Assembly: GCA_017412505.1 (NCBI GenBank)
Contig: JAFPXN010000062.1
Location: forward strand, 1 to 40,626
Direction: 5' to 3'
Length of the DNA: 40,626 nucleotides
From: Bacillota bacterium
GTDB taxonomy: Bacteria > Bacillota > Clostridia > Peptostreptococcales > Anaerovoracaceae
The notes under the pieces: generated by a model
Seen by the model: only the letters and a program-made list of their open reading frames with translations
Told to the model about the DNA's origin: nothing
Database searches by the model: none
Shown here: positions 16,624 to 25,044 of the stretch, piece by piece
Position numbering within the stretch: the first letter of the stretch is position 1
How the letters are laid out: every line of letters begins with the position of its first letter
Translations under genes and position numbers: made by a program

Positions 16624-17466
16624 TTAAATGTCTTTTTCCAGCTCCCTCATGTGCCGGATCGCCTTTTCCGCGTAAAGGGAGGGCTGGGCGATGTATTTCG
16701 TCACCAGTTCCAGGGTGATCCATCCGTCATATCCGCGGGTTTTCAGCGTGCGCAGCATGTCTTGCAGCGGCGCGCAGCCTTCCCCGGGCACGACGTGGTC
16801 CTCCGAGACGCCGTCGCTGTCCGTCATGTGGACGTGGGCAAGTTTGGGTCCCAGCAGGTCGAAATAGGTGTCCAGCGTCTCGTCCGCGATCCCCTGGCGT
16901 TTCTGCACGAAGGGGACGACGGTGTCGCACATGCCCGCGACGGCAGGACTGCCGGCTTCCTGCAGCGCTTCTGCCAGCTGCCGCGCGGTGTTGATCGTGT
17001 TGGATTCCCGCCAGCTGAGCGGTTCGACGATCAGCAGATTCTTTTTCTTCCGGGCGTATTCTCCCAGCACGGTCAGGCTCTCCCGGACGCGCTCCCGGAT
17101 CTGCGCAGGAGACGCCATATCCCCCGCATGCCCCAAAGCGATCAGGGTAAATCCGGCGTCCAGCGCGGCGGAAGCGTCGATCGCCCGCTCGATATAGGCG
17201 ACGCTGTCCTCCCACATATCCCGTTCTCCTGTCATCAGGTTGAAGGGATAACTGTTGACCTTCGGCGTGAATCCGATCACCGGAATCCCGTACCGGTCTG
17301 AAAGCCTGCGGATCGCCGCAATCCGCTCCGGGTTCAGATCGTACGCGTAGGCGTGGGGCCGGCAGCCCCAGATCTCGATCCCGTCGTATCCGAACTCTTT
17401 CGCATCGGAAAAGGCCAGCTCCAGCGTGCGCCGCTGGTAACCGCAGGTAAAAGACGCAAACTTCAT
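16624..17466 (-). CDS. Fructoselysine 3-epimerase-like sugar isomerase (FrlC-like)
   Basis: This 280-residue TIM-barrel protein of the xylose-isomerase-like family closely follows the layout of FrlC: FTCGYQR at the start, YDGIEIWGCRPHAYA near 28, GFTPKVNSYPFNLMTGE near 66, a metal ligand Glu in IVEPLSWRESNT near 145, HVHMTDSDG near 210 and VPGEGCAPL near 224. FrlC interconverts fructoselysine and psicoselysine. It ends the four-gene minus-strand operon, seven bases after the SIS gene. Pairing with an FrlB-like protein supports Amadori-product or related sugar metabolism. The exact substrate is inference. Confidence 0.8.
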   Translation of the reverse strand: MKFASFTCGYQRRTLELAFSDAKEFGYDGIEIWGCRPHAYAYDLNPERIAAIRRLSDRYGIPVIGFTPKVNSYPFNLMTGERDMWEDSVAYIERAIDASAALDAGFTLIALGHAGDMASPAQIRERVRESLTVLGEYARKKKNLLIVEPLSWRESNTINTARQLAEALQEAGSPAVAGMCDTVVPFVQKRQGIADETLDTYFDLLGPKLAHVHMTDSDGVSEDHVVPGEGCAPLQDMLRTLKTRGYDGWITLELVTKYIAQPSLYAEKAIRHMRELEKDI

Positions 17467-17473
17467 TTTTCTT

Positions 17474-18469
17474 CTAATAATCCCACTGCCTGTAGTAACG
17501 GCGGATCTGCAGCGGATGGCAATTGATGCGTTCCATATGGGCGTCGATGCGCGTCGTGACCGTGCGCAGGACGATGTGACAGATGCTGCCGCGGAATTCC
17601 GGGCTGATGCCGGTCAGCGGATAATCCTTCGTGTCGATGCAGGTATAGTTGGCGCAGACCTGGGGCAGGAAGCGCTTGACCCGCTCCGCCAACGGTCTCT
17701 GGGAATCCTCGCCCAGGAACAGGGTCACCGGCGTATCCCGGTCTATGATCTCCAGCGTGCCGTGGAAAAATTCGCCGGCGTGGATGGATTTCGACCGTCT
17801 CCAGTGCTGCTCTTCCCAGAAGCACATGGCGTAGGAATAGGTGTGGCCGTACTGGATGCCGCAGCCGATGAAATAGTGCATCGGATCGTCGTGGTGCTTT
17901 TCCGCAAATTCCCGGCCGAAATCGTCGGCCAGTTTTTCCGTCTCGATCAGCGCGTCCGCCAGATGCGCGTCCATCTCCGCGTAGCAGCGGTCGTAATCGT
18001 CGAACTCCCCGTTATCGTACAGGAAACGGTCTGCCACGATCAGGAACTTCAGCTGTTCGTTCGCTGGATACTGGATCCAATAGTCGCACAGTTCCGCGAG
18101 CGGCGTTCCCGCCGTATCCACGAAGCCGAAGATCGTCGCGCCGGCTTCCTTCGCCCTGCGCACGGATTCCACAACTTCCACAGTCGTCCCCGTGACAGAG
18201 GAGAAGATGATAACGCTTCCCTCGCCCACGCAGCGGTCCCCCGTCGTGTTGTATTCCGAGGAGAGAAGGTCGTTGACCCAGAGAGAAGAGCGCTCCTTCA
18301 TGTGCGTCTTCGCCTGCATCGAGGATGCCCAGGTGCCGCCGATGCCGAGAAAATAGAGGTTCCGGAATCCCTTCCGGGAGATCTCGTCCACGACCTCTTC
18401 GATGCGGGGCCGCAGGGCCAGTGCGTCCTGAATGCTGCTGCGCTGTTGTTCTTCGTTGAATTTGAGCAT
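17474..18469 (-). CDS. SIS-domain sugar isomerase / FrlB-like deglycase
   Basis: This 331-residue protein has two SIS domains (about 30-160 and 190-320). Motifs: GIGGTWASSMQAK near 41, IIFSSVTGTTVEVVES near 86 and SIHAGEFFHGTLEIIDRDTPVTLF near 228, where the AGEF.HG..E segment corresponds to the catalytic region of FrlB (fructoselysine-6-phosphate deglycase). The C-terminus RRYYRQWDY also resembles FrlB. Such enzymes split a phosphorylated Amadori sugar into glucose 6-phosphate and an amine. The neighbouring FrlC-like gene supports this reading, but other amino-sugar phosphates are possible. The ATG lies four bases after the HAD gene stop; the ribosome site is modest (CAGGTA). Confidence 0.8.
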   Translation of the reverse strand: MLKFNEEQQRSSIQDALALRPRIEEVVDEISRKGFRNLYFLGIGGTWASSMQAKTHMKERSSLWVNDLLSSEYNTTGDRCVGEGSVIIFSSVTGTTVEVVESVRRAKEAGATIFGFVDTAGTPLAELCDYWIQYPANEQLKFLIVADRFLYDNGEFDDYDRCYAEMDAHLADALIETEKLADDFGREFAEKHHDDPMHYFIGCGIQYGHTYSYAMCFWEEQHWRRSKSIHAGEFFHGTLEIIDRDTPVTLFLGEDSQRPLAERVKRFLPQVCANYTCIDTKDYPLTGISPEFRGSICHIVLRTVTTRIDAHMERINCHPLQIRRYYRQWDY

Positions 18470-18473
18470 AGTC

Positions 18474-19289
18474 TTACCTGTCTTTCAATTCTTGTATATT
18501 TAGGTGAAATAGATCTCTGCCGACGTCCAGCAGGGGATCTTCGTCGCAGGTCCTTTCCGTGACGTAATCCGCCGCTTCCTTCAGCTCCGGCGCGGCGTCC
18601 GCGACGGCGACGCCTACGCCTGCGTTCACGACCATCTCCATGTCGTTCAGCCAGTTGCCCATGGTCACGATGTCTTCCCGCGCAATGCCCAGGTGCTCCG
18701 CCAGCCGGCAGATGCCGTTCCACTTGCTCACCCCTCTGGGGATCACGTCGTAGCAGCCCGGCTCGGAATTGAAATAGTCCAAAGGCAGATCGTGGCTGCG
18801 GATATACGCCAGGATCGCGTCGCTGTCCCGGGCGGTCATGAAGCCCTCGATGCGGTCCAGGTCGAAGTCGTCCGCGGACGTGTACAGGATGGGCTGCACG
18901 CCGGTGCGGCCAACGTATTCCGCCACTCCCTCCGTCATGATGTTCAGGCAGAACCCTTCCGCAATGATCACGTAGAGCTGCCAGCCGTTTTCGTTGCAGG
19001 CGTCGATGAGCTGCCGCGTCGTCTGCGGGTCCACGTATTGCTCGAAGATGCGCTCCTTCGAGGGTTCGTGCTCGACGATGCTCCCGGTGTTCATGACGAC
19101 GTAATCCGCGTGGTCGTAGAGATACAGGAAATTCACCATATCGTATTCCCTGCGGCCGGTCGCGTAGCTTACGACGTGGCCTGCTTTGCGCAGCGCGGCC
19201 AGCACGCGCATGCTCGCTTCATGCAGCTGTCCGGAGGAATCCAGGATGGTCCCGTCCAGGTCCATGGCGAGCAGTTTTCTGTTTCCCAT
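18474..19289 (-). CDS. Cof-type HAD-IIB sugar phosphatase
   Basis: This 271-residue protein starts MGNRKLLAMDLDGTIL with the HAD nucleophile DxDGT (Asp10, Asp12), has the motif II Thr in SYATGRR near 43, the motif III Lys in GVSKWNG near 194 and GNWLNDMEM as motif IV near 218. It belongs to the Cof/YidA group, which dephosphorylates sugar phosphates and similar metabolites. In motif IV the usual GD.xND is GNWLND. I chose the ATG at 19289 because GGAGG lies eight bases before it; an ATG at 19307 overlaps the BtpA stop but has no good ribosome site. Confidence 0.83.
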   Translation of the reverse strand: MGNRKLLAMDLDGTILDSSGQLHEASMRVLAALRKAGHVVSYATGRREYDMVNFLYLYDHADYVVMNTGSIVEHEPSKERIFEQYVDPQTTRQLIDACNENGWQLYVIIAEGFCLNIMTEGVAEYVGRTGVQPILYTSADDFDLDRIEGFMTARDSDAILAYIRSHDLPLDYFNSEPGCYDVIPRGVSKWNGICRLAEHLGIAREDIVTMGNWLNDMEMVVNAGVGVAVADAAPELKEAADYVTERTCDEDPLLDVGRDLFHLNIQELKDR

Positions 19290-19306
19290 AGAACGATCCT
19301 CCGCCA

Positions 19307-20122
19307 TCACAGGGCCGTCCGGTATTCCCGGACGACTTCCATGAACGTCGCGACCCGCGCCTGATCCACGTGGGCGCGGAAATCGCCGTTCTCCTTGAAT
19401 GTCGTTCCCACGACGGCGGCGTCCGCGCTCTGCAGCTTGGCCTTGATGGTATCGATCCTGCAGCCGGTGTTGCAGACGACGGCGACGTCGGATTTGACCG
19501 CCTCGCGCACGCTGGCCATCAACTGGGCGTTCACGTCTTCTCCCGCGGCGTTTGCGGAGATGCAGAATGCGTCTGCGCCGGCCTTGAAGCTCAGGGACTT
19601 CGCGATGTCGGGCAGCGCGCGGGTGTCCAGATTGCGATCCGATTCGGGGTTCAGGAAATAGAACATCCTCAGGTCGTCCAGGCCCAGCGCGGCCTTTCTT
19701 CTCAGCAGTTTCGAGAAGTCGTTGTTGTACCAGCCGCCGTCGCCGACGTAGACGCCGCAGAACGTACCGCGGACGAAATCCGCGTCCACGGCTGCCGCCA
19801 GCTCGATGCAGGCCAGCCCGTCGGAGATCGCGTCGACGCCGAAGGGCACGCGGATCTCGCTGCGGATCTCTCCGATGACCCGCGCCATCGCTGCCGGGGT
19901 CACGTAATCCATCGTCCGCTGATAGGGAAGGCTGAATTCATTCGAGATCAGAACGCCGTCGACACCGCCGTCCTGCAGCGCGTGCAGATCCCTGCGGGCG
20001 TGCTCGACGACCTGCGCCATGGAAGAGTCCCGGCGATAGGCCGGATCCCCCGGCAGGGCGTCCAGGTGAAGCATGGCGATGATGGGCTTTTGCGTGTGGA
20101 ACATCTCGTTGATCCAGGGCAT
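19307..20122 (-). CDS. BtpA/SgcQ-family TIM-barrel protein
   Basis: This 271-residue protein matches the BtpA family: PIIAMLHLDALPGDP near 14, ALQDGGVDGVLISNEFSLPY near 50, VPFGVDAISDGLA near 92, FVRGTFCGVYVGDGGW near 115, and CNTGCRI and VVGTTFKENG near the C-terminus. BtpA was linked to photosystem I assembly in cyanobacteria. SgcQ is its counterpart in an E. coli sugar cluster, and members in heterotrophs accompany sugar or nucleoside catabolic genes; the reaction is unknown. It leads the BtpA-HAD-SIS-FrlC-like operon. GGAGGT precedes the ATG. Confidence 0.85.
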   Translation of the reverse strand: MPWINEMFHTQKPIIAMLHLDALPGDPAYRRDSSMAQVVEHARRDLHALQDGGVDGVLISNEFSLPYQRTMDYVTPAAMARVIGEIRSEIRVPFGVDAISDGLACIELAAAVDADFVRGTFCGVYVGDGGWYNNDFSKLLRRKAALGLDDLRMFYFLNPESDRNLDTRALPDIAKSLSFKAGADAFCISANAAGEDVNAQLMASVREAVKSDVAVVCNTGCRIDTIKAKLQSADAAVVGTTFKENGDFRAHVDQARVATFMEVVREYRTAL

Positions 20123-20147
20123 AACGATACCTCCAGTCTCATTTTTT

Positions 20148-20181
20148 TATAGTATACTATAGACAGGATTTTCGCTGTCAA
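20148..20181 (-). promoter_or_regulatory. Promoter and palindrome of the BtpA-led sugar operon
   Basis: On the minus strand TTGACA (20181-20176) and TATACT (20156-20151) are separated by a long 19-base spacer. The -10 box lies inside the 14-bp perfect palindrome TATAGTATACTATA (20148-20161), a possible operator. Confidence 0.5.
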
Positions 20182-20237
20182 TGGAAAAATCCTTTCACAT
20201 CAGGTAAGATTCTGCACAGTTGAAAGGCGCTGTTCCC

Positions 20238-21911
20238 GTGAACGGAAGATATCAGGAAAAACTGCAGAAACAGTTTCTGAAAAGCACGATGCTGCCCATC
20301 CTCATCTGCTTTGCGCTTTTTGCCGTCGTGCTGCTCGCGTACAGCGAAGGGTTCGCCCGGTATAACCTGAAGACGAGCGCGGAAACAGCAAAGGCAAAGG
20401 CGGACGAGATCTATGCCTGCTTTTCCGGATATTTGTCCGATGAAAACGCGCAGGAGGATATGCTGTCGTTTTACGACGGAACGATCAGCGACCGGCTCAT
20501 GACCTCTTCGTTCCGCCTGCAATGCCTGGATGCGCCGGTCCGGGCGGAGCTTCTGCTGATGGACGCGTCCGGACGGCAGGTCTATTACAGCGGCAGAAGC
20601 GACCTGACGGTCCTGCATCCCGATTATTACCGGGAACTGCTGTTCAGTCTCCGGCCGGAAGATCATTCCATCCTCAGCCGTTTTTACTCTTTTCTGGGCA
20701 ACGCGAACTGGATCCTGAACGCCGTGGTGTTCGACGATGCGGGGAATGCCGCAGGCCAGGCCTTTATCCTCCTGGACGAAGGCGAGCTGGAACTGGCATT
20801 CCGCCAGATGGGCTACGAGGTGGTCCTCGCGGACCGGAGCGGCCTGGCCGCCATGGCGACCAACCCGTCTCTCCTGGATGGCCGTCACCGTTTTTCGCTG
20901 GAGGAAGACGGCTCTTTCGCGGCAGAGGGGTCGTCGTATCTGATCCGGACGGAACCGCTGCGGCAGATGTCCGCTGACGTTTCCGTGCTCGTAAAGCGCA
21001 GCAACTGGAAAGGCTATCTCGTTCCGTATTTTGCGGCGCTGCTCGTCATGCTGGGCATCATCGCTTTCCAGTCGAACCGTTTCGGGAAAGAGCTGGCGCT
21101 GGACAGCGCGAAGTCGCTGGAGAAGCTGTACGCGGAACTTTCCTCTGTGCGGGAGGATACCGATCAGCGCCTGTCCGTGGATTCGGACGACGAATTCAGC
21201 GATATCGCCGGCAGCATCAACCGCATGCTGGACCGGGTGCAGGAGCTTAACCAGAAGAGCCTCGCTCTGGAGCGCAGCCGCAACGACCTCGCGAAGGCGC
21301 AGATCAAAGCCCAGTTCCATCCGCATTTCATTTACAATACGCTGGAGAGCATCCGCTTTGCCATCCTGATGAACGACAACGAAAAGGCGAGCGATATGCT
21401 GCTGAAACTCACGAGCCTGCTGCGGTACTCCGTGGAGCACAACGACTACATCACGTTGGAAGAAGACATGGAACATATCCGGGAGTATCTGGATATTATG
21501 CACTTCCGCTACGGCAACCGCTTTTCCTATCAGTTCGATATCGCGGACGACACGCAGCCGTACCTCCTCCCGCCCCTGTTCGTGCAGCCCTTGCTGGAAA
21601 ACAGCCTGAAATACGGCTTCGCGGACCGGGACAGCCTGGAACTGTCGGTCAGGACGTGGCTGGAAGGGGACGCGCTGCACATCCGGATCCGGGACGACGG
21701 CGTCGGCATGAAAGAAGAGGAACTGGCGCTGCAGCGGCGGCTGCTGGAGGAAGGGCAGTTCGCGGAGGGTCATTTCGGCATCGGCCTTGTCGCCCGCAAC
21801 CTGAAGCTGCAGTATGGAGAAGACAGTTCCGTAAAACTGGACAGCGAGTACGGCAAGGGGCTTACCGTGGAACTGACCCTGAAGAAGAAGGTGGATCGCG
21901 ATGGGATATAA
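20238..21911 (+). CDS. YesM-type sensor histidine kinase
   Basis: About 557 residues. A first membrane span near residue 20-40 (MLPILICFALFAVVLLAY), an extracellular sensor region (about 45-255), a second span (about 258-275), a HAMP-like linker (FSDIAGSINRMLDRVQEL), a His_kinase domain with phospho-accepting AQFHPHFIYNTLESIRF, and an ATPase domain with PPLFVQPLLENSLKYG, DDGVGM and FGIGLVARNL. This is the LytS/YesM class that usually senses extracellular carbohydrates. The start is uncertain: GTG 20238 follows GAAAGG by about ten bases, while TTG 20220 is also in frame. The end overlaps the response regulator by 11 bases. Its likely target is the ABC importer downstream. Confidence 0.88.
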   Translation: MNGRYQEKLQKQFLKSTMLPILICFALFAVVLLAYSEGFARYNLKTSAETAKAKADEIYACFSGYLSDENAQEDMLSFYDGTISDRLMTSSFRLQCLDAPVRAELLLMDASGRQVYYSGRSDLTVLHPDYYRELLFSLRPEDHSILSRFYSFLGNANWILNAVVFDDAGNAAGQAFILLDEGELELAFRQMGYEVVLADRSGLAAMATNPSLLDGRHRFSLEEDGSFAAEGSSYLIRTEPLRQMSADVSVLVKRSNWKGYLVPYFAALLVMLGIIAFQSNRFGKELALDSAKSLEKLYAELSSVREDTDQRLSVDSDDEFSDIAGSINRMLDRVQELNQKSLALERSRNDLAKAQIKAQFHPHFIYNTLESIRFAILMNDNEKASDMLLKLTSLLRYSVEHNDYITLEEDMEHIREYLDIMHFRYGNRFSYQFDIADDTQPYLLPPLFVQPLLENSLKYGFADRDSLELSVRTWLEGDALHIRIRDDGVGMKEEELALQRRLLEEGQFAEGHFGIGLVARNLKLQYGEDSSVKLDSEYGKGLTVELTLKKKVDRDGI

Positions 21912-22704
21912 AATGCTGATCATCGAAGACGAGGTCATGATCCGGAAAGGACTGGCTTGCTTCGCGGACTGGAAAGCGCATGGCATCACCGAGGTCCGGG
22001 AGGCGGGGAACGGCGCGGAAGGGCTGGAGATGATACGGTCTTTCCGGCCGGATATCGTGATCACGGACATCTGCATGCCGATCCGTTCCGGGCTCGAGAT
22101 CATAGAAGAAACGATGGTGGAATATAAATACGTTCCCATCATCATCAGCGGTTATTCGGATTTCGAGTATGCCCAGAAGGCGATCGAATACGGGGTTACG
22201 GCCTATCTGCTGAAGCCTGTCGATACCGGCAAGCTGCTCGAGGCGGTGGAAAAAGCAAAGCAGGAGCTGCATAAGCAAAACCTGCTGGAGGATTACCAGA
22301 CGTCCTGCCGGGAGTTCATCAACAACGAGTTGATCTCCGGCGAGAAAGAGCGCCAGTTCGGCCCCATCGTCAGCCAGATGCTGGACTATATCCACGAGCA
22401 TTACGCGGAGAAGATCACGCTGGGCATTATCGCGAAGAATCTGCATTACAGCGAGAATTTCATCCTGCGGCGGTTCAAAGACGAGGTGAAAGCCAATTTT
22501 TCGGAGTACCTGTCGCTTTACCGGATCAGCCAGGCGATGGAGATGATGCGCAGCACGGATCATACGCTTTCAGAGATCGCCCTGCTGTGCGGTTTTTCGG
22601 AGTATAAATACTTCCGCGTCGTCTTTACCCGTTATGTGGGCTGCACGCCGAAGGATTTCCAGCGGCTGGTGAAAGAGGATAGATTTTTCGCCAAAAAGCA
22701 ATAA
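21901..22704 (+). CDS. AraC-type response regulator (YesN-like)
   Basis: This 267-residue protein has an N-terminal receiver domain with IIEDE near 7, the phospho-acceptor Asp in DIVITDICMP (about residue 56), the switch Ser/Lys regions IIISGYSDFEYA and LLKPVD, and a C-terminal AraC double HTH (about 165-262; TLSEIALLCGFSEYKYFRVVFTRYVGCTPKDFQ). The middle region found in longer YesN proteins is short, so this is a compact form. It starts inside the end of the kinase gene and forms a two-component system with it. The adjacent binding-protein gene is the likely regulated gene. Confidence 0.9.
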   Translation: MGYKMLIIEDEVMIRKGLACFADWKAHGITEVREAGNGAEGLEMIRSFRPDIVITDICMPIRSGLEIIEETMVEYKYVPIIISGYSDFEYAQKAIEYGVTAYLLKPVDTGKLLEAVEKAKQELHKQNLLEDYQTSCREFINNELISGEKERQFGPIVSQMLDYIHEHYAEKITLGIIAKNLHYSENFILRRFKDEVKANFSEYLSLYRISQAMEMMRSTDHTLSEIALLCGFSEYKYFRVVFTRYVGCTPKDFQRLVKEDRFFAKKQ

Positions 22705-22734
22705 AATTCCCTACGGCTTGTTTTCTGCTTTTTC

Positions 22735-22773
22735 TATAATTATTTTAACAAACTGACTCCGGACGACTCCGGA
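22735..22773 (+). promoter_or_regulatory. Candidate promoter and direct repeat before the binding-protein gene
   Basis: A perfect -10 box TATAAT (22735-22740) has no matching -35 box, as expected for an activator-dependent promoter. Two copies of GACTCCGGA (22755-22763 and 22765-22773) follow with a 10-base period, near or just after the likely transcription start. Confidence 0.45.
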
Positions 22774-22803
22774 AAATGGTCATTGATTAAGGAGGAAACA
22801 ACT

Positions 22804-23859
22804 ATGAAGCGCATTCTGGCGATCCTGCTGGCCATGATGATGGTGTTCTCTCTGGCTGCCTGCACGAGCAGCAATGAACCCAGCGAAGAGCCCGCAGCTG
22901 AACCCGAAACCACCGAAGAAGAAGCAAAGCTGGTCGTTTACACCGCAGCTTCTGACGAACAGCTGGATGTCATCATCCCCCTGTACGAGGAAAAGTACGG
23001 CGTAGAAGTCGAAGTCATCTCCGCCGGTACCGGCGAAATGCTCGCCCGTGCCGATTCCGAGAAGGCTGACCCCTACGGCGACCTGTTCCTGGGCGGCGGC
23101 GAATCCAACTTCAACGCCTATTCCCACCTGTTCCAGCCGTACGTGAGCTCCGAGGATGCCAACCTGATCCCCGAGTTCCGCAACAACACCGGTTGGATCT
23201 CCTATTACTATCTGGACTGCCCGACCCTGCTCTATAACAACGATCTGATCGGCGATATCGAGATCAAGGGTTACGAGGATCTGCTCCAGCCCGAACTGAA
23301 GGGCAAGATCGCGATGCCGGATCCCACCGCATCCTCCAGCGCCATCATGCACGTTCAGACCATCCTGACCGACTTCGGCGGCCTGGACGTCAACAACGAA
23401 CAGGGCTGGGACTTCATGACCAAGCTGTATGAGAACATGGACGGCAAGATGGCCTCCGGTTCCTCCGCTGCTTACAAGTCCGTCGTCGACGGTGAGAACA
23501 CGGTTGCTCTGACCTACGAAGAAGCTTCCGTACGCCTTGTCAGCCAGGGCGCGAACGTCACCATCGTCTACATGGAAGAAGGCACCGTCTTTACCCCGAC
23601 CACGCTGGGCATCTTCAAGGACTGCAAGCACCTCGAGAACGCGAAGAAGTTCGTCGACCTGTGCCTGAGCCAGGAAGTCCAGAACATCCTGTGCAAGGAT
23701 CTCTGCCTGCGTCCCGTCCGCGATGACGTCGACTATCCCGACTACTTCGCTTCCGTTTCCGACGTTTACACCGTTGAACTGGATCAGGATTACATCAACG
23801 AACACAATCCTGAACTGATCGAACGCTGCAAGGACATCCAGACCACGATCGGATTCTAG
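22804..23859 (+). CDS. ABC transporter substrate-binding lipoprotein (AfuA/Fbp-like)
   Basis: This 351-residue protein has a lipoprotein signal (MKRILAILLAMMMVFSLAAC, Cys20), a Glu-rich linker, then a type-2 periplasmic-binding fold: KLVVYTAASDEQLDVIIPLYEEKYG near 40, EVISAGTGEMLARADSEK, DLFLGGGESN near 91. The fold belongs to the ferric-iron/sugar-phosphate/aminoethylphosphonate binding group. Ligand cannot be read from sequence. The YesM-type kinase upstream and the sugar operon behind it favour a sugar or sugar phosphate over iron (inference). AAGGAGG precedes ATG 22804; an ATG 21 bases earlier is upstream of the ribosome site. Codon use is strongly biased, suggesting high expression. Confidence 0.85.
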   Translation: MKRILAILLAMMMVFSLAACTSSNEPSEEPAAEPETTEEEAKLVVYTAASDEQLDVIIPLYEEKYGVEVEVISAGTGEMLARADSEKADPYGDLFLGGGESNFNAYSHLFQPYVSSEDANLIPEFRNNTGWISYYYLDCPTLLYNNDLIGDIEIKGYEDLLQPELKGKIAMPDPTASSSAIMHVQTILTDFGGLDVNNEQGWDFMTKLYENMDGKMASGSSAAYKSVVDGENTVALTYEEASVRLVSQGANVTIVYMEEGTVFTPTTLGIFKDCKHLENAKKFVDLCLSQEVQNILCKDLCLRPVRDDVDYPDYFASVSDVYTVELDQDYINEHNPELIERCKDIQTTIGF

Positions 23860-23895
23860 TCTGAATTATCCGGATCTTTACGATCTGAACGAATT

Positions 23896-23928
23896 GACTT
23901 TGGCTGCATATCTCATGCAGCCAAAGTC
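23896..23928. terminator. Intra-operon hairpin after the binding-protein gene
   Basis: A perfect 14-bp stem (23896-23909 with 23915-23928) and 5-base loop lie 36 bases after the binding-protein stop. There is no following T-run. Such hairpins stabilise the upstream mRNA or reduce read-through, giving more binding protein than permease. Confidence 0.75.
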
Positions 23929-23965
23929 ATCTATTACAAAGGTTTTTATTGCCGCAGGGATTATT

Positions 23966-25033
23966 ATGAGCACGATTACCATCAAGAACGCACTGAAGAA
24001 GTATGGCGACACCACGGTCATCGAAGGGTTGAACCTGGAGATCAAAGACGGCGAACTGTTTACGCTGCTGGGGCCCTCCGGCTGCGGAAAAACGACGCTG
24101 CTGCGCATGATCGCCGGCTTCAATACGATCGAAGGCGGAGATTTCTATTTCAATGACGAGCGGATCAACGACAAGGACCCCGCGAAGCGGAATATCGGCA
24201 TGGTGTTCCAGAATTACGCGGTCTTTCCCCATCTGACCGTGCGCAAGAACGTCGCGTTCGGCCTGAACAACCGCAAGCTGGATAAGAAAACAGTCGCGGA
24301 AGAGACGGACCGCTTCCTCAAGATGATGAAGATCGACGAATACGCCGAACGCCTGCCCCAGAACCTTTCCGGCGGCCAGCAGCAGCGCGTGGCTCTGGCG
24401 AGAGCTCTCGCGGTCAAGCCCGACGTCCTGCTGATGGACGAACCGCTTTCCAACCTGGACGCCAAGCTCCGTCTGGAGATGCGCCAGGCCATCCGCAACA
24501 TCCAGCGCGAACTGGGCATCACCACGGTCTACGTCACCCACGACCAGGAAGAGGCCATGAGCATCTCCGACACGATCGCAGTCATGGACCACGGCGTGAT
24601 CCAGCATATCGGCGCGCCCAAAGAGATCTACCAGAGGCCCGCGAACCTGTTCGTCTCCAACTTCATCGGCCGCAGCAACACGCTGCCCGGACGCATGGAG
24701 CAGGGCACGCTGCTTCTGGAAGGAAGCCGCTTCCGCCATGAATTCTGGGCGGACATTCCGGACGGCGACGTGAAGGTCGCCGTGCGTCCGGAGGAGTTCC
24801 TCATCTCCGCGGAGAATCAGGAGGGCATCCACGGCGTCGTCACCGATACGATCTACCTGGGCATGGATACGCACTACATGGTCAAACTCGACAACGGCGA
24901 GGAAGTCCTGGTCATCCAGGAGTCCACGCTGGCGGACAACTACCGGATGGGCGAATCCGTCTGGCTGACCCTCAACGAACGGAAGATCAACATCTTTACG
25001 GTCGACGGCGACAGGAACTATCTGAGAGCGTAA
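23966..25033 (+). CDS. ABC transporter ATPase (FbpC/PotA-like)
   Basis: This 355-residue protein has Walker A GPSGCGKTT at 36-44, the Q-loop VFQNYAVFPHL, signature LSGGQQQRVALARAL, Walker B DVLLMDEPLSNLD and the switch His in TVYVTHDQEEAM. A C-terminal TOBE domain (about 275-350) contains VAVRPEEFLI and NGEEVLVIQE. This domain layout is typical of FbpC/PotA importers. The ATG at 23966 follows GCAGGGA; an earlier in-frame ATG would start inside the hairpin and is rejected. It powers the adjacent fused permease. Confidence 0.92.
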   Translation: MSTITIKNALKKYGDTTVIEGLNLEIKDGELFTLLGPSGCGKTTLLRMIAGFNTIEGGDFYFNDERINDKDPAKRNIGMVFQNYAVFPHLTVRKNVAFGLNNRKLDKKTVAEETDRFLKMMKIDEYAERLPQNLSGGQQQRVALARALAVKPDVLLMDEPLSNLDAKLRLEMRQAIRNIQRELGITTVYVTHDQEEAMSISDTIAVMDHGVIQHIGAPKEIYQRPANLFVSNFIGRSNTLPGRMEQGTLLLEGSRFRHEFWADIPDGDVKVAVRPEEFLISAENQEGIHGVVTDTIYLGMDTHYMVKLDNGEEVLVIQESTLADNYRMGESVWLTLNERKINIFTVDGDRNYLRA

Positions 25034-25044
25034 GGAGAGGTCCC

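Noticed and set aside
20178..22145. Long minus-strand open frame opposite the sensor kinase and regulator genes
   Set aside because: It is the mirror of GC-rich codons, has no domain, and lies over two well-supported genes. Similar long antisense frames across the GC-rich part were dropped for the same reason.
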